From Puniceicoccaceae bacterium (GTDB lineage: Bacteria > Verrucomicrobiota > Verrucomicrobiia > Opitutales > Coraliomargaritaceae), in NCBI GenBank assembly GCA_017857255.1, contig JAFMDL010000011.1:1-47794 (forward strand): a stretch of DNA of 47,794 nucleotides, read 5' to 3'. The notes under the pieces were generated by a model. It searched no databases, was not told the origin of the DNA, and saw only the letters and a program-made list of their open reading frames with translations. Shown here in pieces: positions 42,934-47,794 of the stretch. Both the position numbers and the translations under genes were made by a program. The first letter of the stretch is position 1. Each line of letters starts with the position of its first letter.

Positions 42934-45918
42934 TTAATTCCCGAAGAAGGAATTTAACAAGTCCAAGCCCATCTCAATGTCGTCGCGGCGGCGCTCTTGC
43001 TTAGATTTTTTTTGTGGCGCTTCTGATTCAGCTGCGGTGCCGCCAGTGCCCTCGGCCTGAGGCACAAGTTCAGTCGACAGTTGCTGACTCGGATCAGTTT
43101 CCTGCGTGCGCTGCTCACGCTTGCTTGGCTTTGAGAAGGCACCCTTCGCCGCATCATTGAGAATATCCATCAAGGCACCCGAATCTGGGTCAGTTAACGT
43201 ACCGGTAATTTCAATGTCCTGCTTCCAACGCCTAAATCCATCTTCTCCCACGGTAGGTTGAAGCAGATCCAAAATGTCCAAATATTCTGTGAGTCGCCCT
43301 TTCGCACTCAGTGAAAGCGTTAAATCCAACGGTTGATCTAGCACATCATCTAAGCGACTCGCGCCCACCGAACCAGAAGCGTCAATGAGTATACTCTCGC
43401 CCTCCAATCGCAGCTGCGGCACCAACACCCGCTTATCCGCGCCACGTGTGAGTTCAAAGGCAAAATCGTTAAACCGAATCTCTTTAAAATATGGGATTGT
43501 TTGTGACAGCGCAGCAATTCCTGGCCGATCCAGACTCTGCCCAAGCAATCCGGCCAATCCGAGGCCAAGCTGCCGTCGCTCATCCAGCTCAAACGCTGTC
43601 AATACACCCTGCTCGCTTGTAACTTTGAGCGTTGCCGTAGAGTCTTCAATTGCAGCCTTTAATGCTGCGCCCACGCCAATCATTTCAAAAGCACCATCGA
43701 ACTGTCCCTGCACCGGAGGCGTTTGATGTCTTTTTACAAAAACGGCCGGATTGACATCTGTACAGTGAAAGTCGGCAGTCAGACTATATGGTTTTAATTC
43801 AGAAAACGCATACTCTACCGTACCATTACCCTTAATCTCACCACCACCAATCTTCGCTGAGATCGGGTCGACGATCAACCTTGGCTCCGACACGTCGGCC
43901 TGGAGCGTAATTGCCTTAATTACTTGTCCCGCTTCGAGTCGAAATTCGTCAATCTTCACAACGACATCACCGTTCAGCATCGCCCACGCAGGCGGCACTG
44001 AGCCAGAAGTCTCCACCGCTTTACTGCGAGGCGATGAAGGCAGCGTAAGCGCACCACGACGCGCTTCGCCCGATAGCGACGGCTTAGGCGTCGCCTCCTC
44101 TCGAGGCGACAGGGCCGCAGCCAGAACCGTAATATCCTCCTGATTTACCAGCGGGCCAGATAGATCCGCTGAAAACCTCAATGGCTTCGAATCCGAATCC
44201 AGCGTAGCTGCGAGTTGAAGACTTGTTGATGGTCGACTCACTGGCCCTGCTAGAAGATTCGCATCCATCCGCCACTCTTTAGTGTTTTTAATTTTATTTA
44301 AATGTAACGTAACGTTATAATCTTTAAATATACTCGGCATACTTCGTGCGCGCAGCCCCTGAATCTTCGCTTGTAGCTCTAGCGGCGCATCAGCAAATCC
44401 ATCTACATTCAAATCCAACGCCAACTGACCACTGAAGATCGAGGCGCTGCCTGCAAACATTGGTAGTTGAGACAGTTCCTGTAGTCCGATTTGTAATTTA
44501 GCCTGCGCCTGAAGACCTGCAAAGGGGTTCGCCGCCCCACGGGGCGCCTCTAATTGAATCAAGCCACTGGCGCTACCTTGAATGAAAGCGCCGTATTGAT
44601 CTGCCACGCTAAGTGAGTTGAGCGCATACGCTAAAGATTGATCAGCGTTAAGCTGAAATTCGGGTAACACTTGCACCGTGATCTCCTCAAGCAAGGGAAC
44701 ACCTGACTCTGACACGGCCAATGGCCCCAACTGTAGCGGCTCGACTGCGGCGATCGTGATCCCCCCACTCTCTGTACCTGCAATAGACAACATCAGCGAT
44801 ACAGGTGTCTGCGAATGTATCTGCAGCCCATTCGAAAGCCATGGATTGAGCCATTCGAGCTGAAATGCAGTGATCGACGCCTCCAACCACTCGCCTGACA
44901 TCTCCTGCTGACCACTCAACACAATACTCCGCTTTAAGTTCATAGCCACAAGCTCTGCCCCCGCGGCAGACACAACCAAATCCCCGACACTGAGCGTGAC
45001 CCTCTCACCATCAATCGATGCCACTGCATTGCCAGACACTGCCAAGGCTCCCAATGGCGCCAAATTGGGCACAAATACCTGCGGCTTAGTTAAATCAGCA
45101 TCAAAACGTAACGAGACTGTCGCGTCTCCTTGCGTATCATGGACCACCATATCCAACGCCTGCCGAACAAACACCGCACGGCGCCCGAGCACATCGTCAC
45201 CAACCAGATTGGTCTCTAATTGCAGTGACTCAAAACCTCCATTCGCTTGCTGTTTAAAGCTGAGAGCTACAGAAGCATCAATCGCCTTTAGGCCAGACGG
45301 CAACGGGGCATCTGCCAACAATTGCAAGGATACCTCGATTTGAGACGCCTGCCTTGGACGAATCGCCGCTGAGTCTACCCGCAAGGTATACTGTGCAGCT
45401 CTGCCATCATAAATAACGCCTTCGATATCAATCCCATCGATGTCAAACAGCCACTCAAAATCACCCATAGCGATTAGCCTCTCGATCGGGTTCGCGGTAT
45501 GCGACTCTTCTAAAGATAGAGTATCCGGCAGGTCGGTAGGAGGCGGATCGTCATCAGAGTCAGTGGAAGCAAGACTCGATGCATTGGGCTCAACTACCGC
45601 CGGCAAATCAACGCGAAGGCCCTCCACCTGCACCAAACCGGCCTTAATAGTCTGATCAAATACTGCCGCCAAGGGCTTAAAAGGGGTATTCAGCGACTCG
45701 ATCTGCACCCGTGTTCCATTCTCTAGAATCCATACCAACCCTTTAAGCGTCACTTTGCTGGTAGTCACATGAATCGACTCTATTGAGCTCCCTGCCGGCA
45801 ATTGCCTTTCCACTAGACCCTTCTGAAAGCCCGCATTTGTGAGCGTCAAATAAGTACCCACTAGAACCACTAGCACTAGCAGAAAGAGAATAACAGCGAT
45901 GCGAAAAAAAGTTTTCAT
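42934..45918 (-). CDS. Large AsmA-like envelope protein
   Basis: A protein of 994 residues from ATG 45918 (1001 from the alternative ATG 45939). It has one N-terminal transmembrane helix (FRIAVILFLLVLVVLVGTYL) and then a very long, mainly beta, periplasmic body with repeated AsmA-type patterns (ALEMSKLKG style: TTSKVTLKGLVWILENGT, RLIVDPISAKIGGGEIKGNG). A Pro/Asp/Thr-rich stretch and a charged tail (SKREQRTQETDPSQQ ... KKSKQERRRDDIEMG) are disordered. AsmA/TamB/YhdP-class proteins are thought to be bridges that move phospholipids between membranes, which fits an lpxK-bearing diderm. The start TATACT (-10-like) lies about 14 bases before the alternative ATG. Confidence 0.75.
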   Translation of the reverse strand: MKTFFRIAVILFLLVLVVLVGTYLTLTNAGFQKGLVERQLPAGSSIESIHVTTSKVTLKGLVWILENGTRVQIESLNTPFKPLAAVFDQTIKAGLVQVEGLRVDLPAVVEPNASSLASTDSDDDPPPTDLPDTLSLEESHTANPIERLIAMGDFEWLFDIDGIDIEGVIYDGRAAQYTLRVDSAAIRPRQASQIEVSLQLLADAPLPSGLKAIDASVALSFKQQANGGFESLQLETNLVGDDVLGRRAVFVRQALDMVVHDTQGDATVSLRFDADLTKPQVFVPNLAPLGALAVSGNAVASIDGERVTLSVGDLVVSAAGAELVAMNLKRSIVLSGQQEMSGEWLEASITAFQLEWLNPWLSNGLQIHSQTPVSLMLSIAGTESGGITIAAVEPLQLGPLAVSESGVPLLEEITVQVLPEFQLNADQSLAYALNSLSVADQYGAFIQGSASGLIQLEAPRGAANPFAGLQAQAKLQIGLQELSQLPMFAGSASIFSGQLALDLNVDGFADAPLELQAKIQGLRARSMPSIFKDYNVTLHLNKIKNTKEWRMDANLLAGPVSRPSTSLQLAATLDSDSKPLRFSADLSGPLVNQEDITVLAAALSPREEATPKPSLSGEARRGALTLPSSPRSKAVETSGSVPPAWAMLNGDVVVKIDEFRLEAGQVIKAITLQADVSEPRLIVDPISAKIGGGEIKGNGTVEYAFSELKPYSLTADFHCTDVNPAVFVKRHQTPPVQGQFDGAFEMIGVGAALKAAIEDSTATLKVTSEQGVLTAFELDERRQLGLGLAGLLGQSLDRPGIAALSQTIPYFKEIRFNDFAFELTRGADKRVLVPQLRLEGESILIDASGSVGASRLDDVLDQPLDLTLSLSAKGRLTEYLDILDLLQPTVGEDGFRRWKQDIEITGTLTDPDSGALMDILNDAAKGAFSKPSKREQRTQETDPSQQLSTELVPQAEGTGGTAAESEAPQKKSKQERRRDDIEMGLDLLNSFFGN

Positions 45919-45982
45919 ACGAGTATCATTGAAAAACATTACAAACTATCAGTATAGCGCTTACTAGCAAGGTTCCTCCTTG

Positions 45983-46017
45983 CACAAAAAAAGGCCGTCC
46001 CACTCGGAACGGCCTTT
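45983..46017 (-). terminator. Rho-independent terminator of the rpsP-trmD-rplS cluster
   Basis: On the - strand the 9-bp stem AAAGGCCGT/ACGGCCTTT is followed by a run of T (complement of 45985-45992). It lies 30 bases after the rplS stop. On the + strand AT-rich bases follow, so it may work both ways. Confidence 0.88.
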
Positions 46018-46046
46018 ATTTTATTAAAACTATCTGTGGATCAGGC

Positions 46047-46421
46047 TTAGCCTTTGCGTCTCGCTTCGATGAGGCGCTTTTCCTTCACTTGGTTGGCAGC
46101 CTTACCGATACGGTCACGCATGTAGTACATACGAGCACGCATGGTGATCGATTCGCGATCAATTTCAACCTTCTCGATGGATGGGCTATGTACTGGGAAT
46201 ACCTTCTCAACACCAACACCCGATGCGATACGACGCACGGTGAAAGTCTCTTGTAGACCACCTCCCTTTAAAGCGATAACGATACCAGCAAAGATCTGGA
46301 TACGTGTTTTATCACCTTCTTTAACCTTTAGGTGAACGCGAACACCATCGCCGACTTTAAAGTCTGCGCGGTCGCTCGTGAGTTGATCTTTTGTGATGTC
46401 TTCTAGGATTGCTTGGCTCAT
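46047..46421 (-). CDS. rplS: 50S ribosomal protein L19
   Basis: L19, 124 residues, at the 30S-50S interface. Family marks are VGDGVRVHLKVKEGDKTRIQ, FAGIVIALKGGG, FTVRRIASGVGVEKVFPVHS and SIEKVEIDRES, ending with the basic tail KEKRLIEARRKG. The ATG overlaps the trmD stop (TAATG). A strong terminator follows. Confidence 0.97.
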   Translation of the reverse strand: MSQAILEDITKDQLTSDRADFKVGDGVRVHLKVKEGDKTRIQIFAGIVIALKGGGLQETFTVRRIASGVGVEKVFPVHSPSIEKVEIDRESITMRARMYYMRDRIGKAANQVKEKRLIEARRKG

Positions 46422-47110
46422 TACTGGAATTCTCCGTTTTTTAAAATATCTGGTCTTAGTTGCTGGGTCTTTTCAATCTGTTGCTCACGCCGCCATTTCG
46501 CAATCGCTGCATGATCCCCAGACAATAAGACGTCTGGCACACACATACCGCGGAATTCCGCAGGACGCGTGTATTGAGGAAAGCCGAGCAAGTTGGTCAT
46601 AAAGGATTCTTCCGTCAAGGATTTTTCGTCACCTAAAAATCCTGGCACAAAACGACTGATGCAGTCGATCAACACTGCGGCTCCAAGCGTGCCATTAGTC
46701 AGCACATAATCACCGATACTAACTTCTCGATCTACCAAATCGTCGCGCACTCGCTGATCCACTCCCTCATAGTGGCCACTCAATATAATTAAGTGCTTTT
46801 CCTCGACCAATTCGCGAGCCAACTGGCTGGTAAGTGGCTCCCCATCGGGAGCCATGTAAATCACTTTACTCTCTGGGCGCTGCATGGACTCTACCGCAGC
46901 ATAAATCGGCTCAGGCTTCATCAACATACCTGCTCCTCCGCCAAATGGCATCTCATCGGTCTTGTGATGCTTATCCGTCGCCCAATCGCGAAGCTGATGG
47001 GCTTGTGCGCGAATCAAGTCATGACGCTGTCCTCGCCCCAGCATGCTGGACGTTAAAAAACCCTCCACCATTTCTGGGAAGAGGGTTAAAATATCAAACT
47101 CGATGTGCAT
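46421..47110 (-). CDS. trmD: tRNA (guanine-N1)-methyltransferase
   Basis: TrmD methylates G37 next to the anticodon and prevents frameshifting. 229 residues. The trefoil-knot AdoMet site is in IILSGHYEGVDQRVRDDLVD and EVSIGDYVLTNGTLGAAVLI. The N-terminus FDILTLFPEMVEGFLTSSML and KTDEMPFGGGAGMLMKPEPI are typical. The C-terminal helical domain recognises tRNA. In many bacteria rimM lies between rpsP and trmD; here only 43 bases separate them, so rimM is absent from the cluster. Confidence 0.97.
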   Translation of the reverse strand: MHIEFDILTLFPEMVEGFLTSSMLGRGQRHDLIRAQAHQLRDWATDKHHKTDEMPFGGGAGMLMKPEPIYAAVESMQRPESKVIYMAPDGEPLTSQLARELVEEKHLIILSGHYEGVDQRVRDDLVDREVSIGDYVLTNGTLGAAVLIDCISRFVPGFLGDEKSLTEESFMTNLLGFPQYTRPAEFRGMCVPDVLLSGDHAAIAKWRREQQIEKTQQLRPDILKNGEFQ

Positions 47111-47153
47111 GGTGCAATCGGCCGATGGCCCTGATGGTCAGGGTTAGGCGAGC

Positions 47154-47432
47154 TTATGCTTCAGCTTTAGCTTCTTCAGCTGGAGCCTCACGACGAGCTT
47201 TGCGAATCAAGCTGGCCGCTGTGTCAGTAGGCTTCGCACCAACGGACTTCCAATAATCGATACGGTCAACCTTGAGCTTGAGCTCGTCAGTGGCACGTTT
47301 TGCCTGTGGCTCGTAAGTGCCTAGCACTTCGACGAAACGACCATCACGTCGCGCAGTAGCTTCAGTGACAACCAGACGGTAAAAAGGACGGTGGCTTGCG
47401 CCGTGACGTTGGAGACGGATTTTAAGTGCCAT
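47154..47432 (-). CDS. rpsP: 30S ribosomal protein S16
   Basis: S16, 92 residues, from the ATG at 47432 (MALKIRLQRHGASHRPFYRL), which is the invariant start of the family; the longer frame to 47516 is spurious. Conserved parts: VVTEATARRDGRFVEVLGTY and ELKLKVDRIDYWKSVGAKPT. The C-terminus (EAPAEEAKAEA) is an acidic, low-complexity extension common outside the proteobacteria. First ribosomal gene of the rpsP-trmD-rplS cluster; ffh may lie beyond the window edge. Confidence 0.96.
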   Translation of the reverse strand: MALKIRLQRHGASHRPFYRLVVTEATARRDGRFVEVLGTYEPQAKRATDELKLKVDRIDYWKSVGAKPTDTAASLIRKARREAPAEEAKAEA

Positions 47433-47558
47433 AATTAGAAAAAGTAAATAGTATGGAGCGTGCTGCTCGAAATTGTGAAAAGCGAAGAAAAAAGGAGTTC
47501 CTTCGCACACTGTCAAGCGCGGAGAGTGTAGAATCTACAGGAAACTACAGAAGTCGAG

Positions 47559-47789
47559 CTAATCTGGCCGCACGACATCCGGCGAATCCGTCCATGGCAA
47601 CGGGAAAGCGCTCTTTTGCCAATCTTTGCGGACAACCCCTATTTTTGCGAATCCGTCCTCTTCCCCAGCGATCATTTTTCCCGAAAACTGGTATCGAGTC
47701 TCCTCTCCGGTGATTCGCACGACACGCCTGCCGCTGTATGCATGCAAAGTGCGAGGCGTAGAATAATCAATCTGACGAATCTTGGACAT
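47559..47789 (-). CDS. Small hypothetical protein upstream of rpsP
   Basis: A 76-residue protein (MSKIRQIDYSTPRTLHAYSG). I recognise no family. The region GRRVVRITGEETRYQFSGKM is beta-like and could be a small SH3/OB-type fold. It is co-directional with rpsP, 126 bases upstream, and the ATG lies five bases from the window end. The open frame is longer than chance would readily give, so it is probably real but small. Confidence 0.5.
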   Translation of the reverse strand: MSKIRQIDYSTPRTLHAYSGRRVVRITGEETRYQFSGKMIAGEEDGFAKIGVVRKDWQKSAFPLPWTDSPDVVRPD

Positions 47790-47794
47790 AGGTA

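Overview
The window looks like a chromosomal segment of a marine-type Verrucomicrobiota, probably of the Opitutales/Puniceicoccales kind. This is inferred from gene content and protein style, not from a marker gene: paired RNase HII and RNase HIII, a caa3-type oxidase cluster carrying its own heme A synthesis genes, a secreted multidomain GH16 glycanase with a C-terminal domain of a kind I associate with this phylum, and LpxK (a lipid A-bearing outer membrane). Genes are tightly packed, start/stop overlaps are common, and clear Shine-Dalgarno sites are few. I found no tRNA, rRNA, CRISPR array or insertion sequence.

Layout. 0-14.4 kb is mixed housekeeping: an alpha/beta hydrolase, an MFS carrier overlapping a D-lactate-type dehydrogenase, rnhB, katG with its own terminator, rnhC, a decayed hydrolase remnant, the GH16 glycanase, mutY, a U32/RlhA-like protein and a GreA/GreB-like factor. 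14.5-22.3 kb is an aerobic respiration cluster: heme A synthesis (ctaA, ctaB), a DUF420 membrane protein, the oxidase itself (coxB fused to cytochrome c, coxA, coxC, a subunit IV) and then ctaG. 22.3-30.0 kb holds an SLC13-type transporter, an Rrf2 regulator, and gyrB-gyrA.

30.1-35.9 kb is an accessory island. A TIR-like gene on the + strand converges on a six-gene - strand operon: PGAP1/lipase-like hydrolase, SIR2-like protein, three small proteins (two resembling DUF2589 and trypco2-type domains) and a three-helix membrane protein. TIR and SIR2 domains are recurrent NAD-consuming effectors in bacterial immunity, and lipases are recurrent membrane-attacking effectors. This is the best candidate in the window for an undescribed defence or conflict system. 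Two perfect dyads lie upstream of the TIR gene, and a 13-bp inverted repeat brackets the lipase-SIR2 pair.

36.0-47.8 kb returns to housekeeping: an adenylate-kinase-like protein with an extra C-terminal domain, lpxK, topB behind a leader that can fold in two mutually exclusive ways, serC, a large AsmA-like protein, and a rpsP-trmD-rplS cluster that lacks rimM. Rho-independent terminators are clear after katG, the cox operon, gyrA, serC and rplS.
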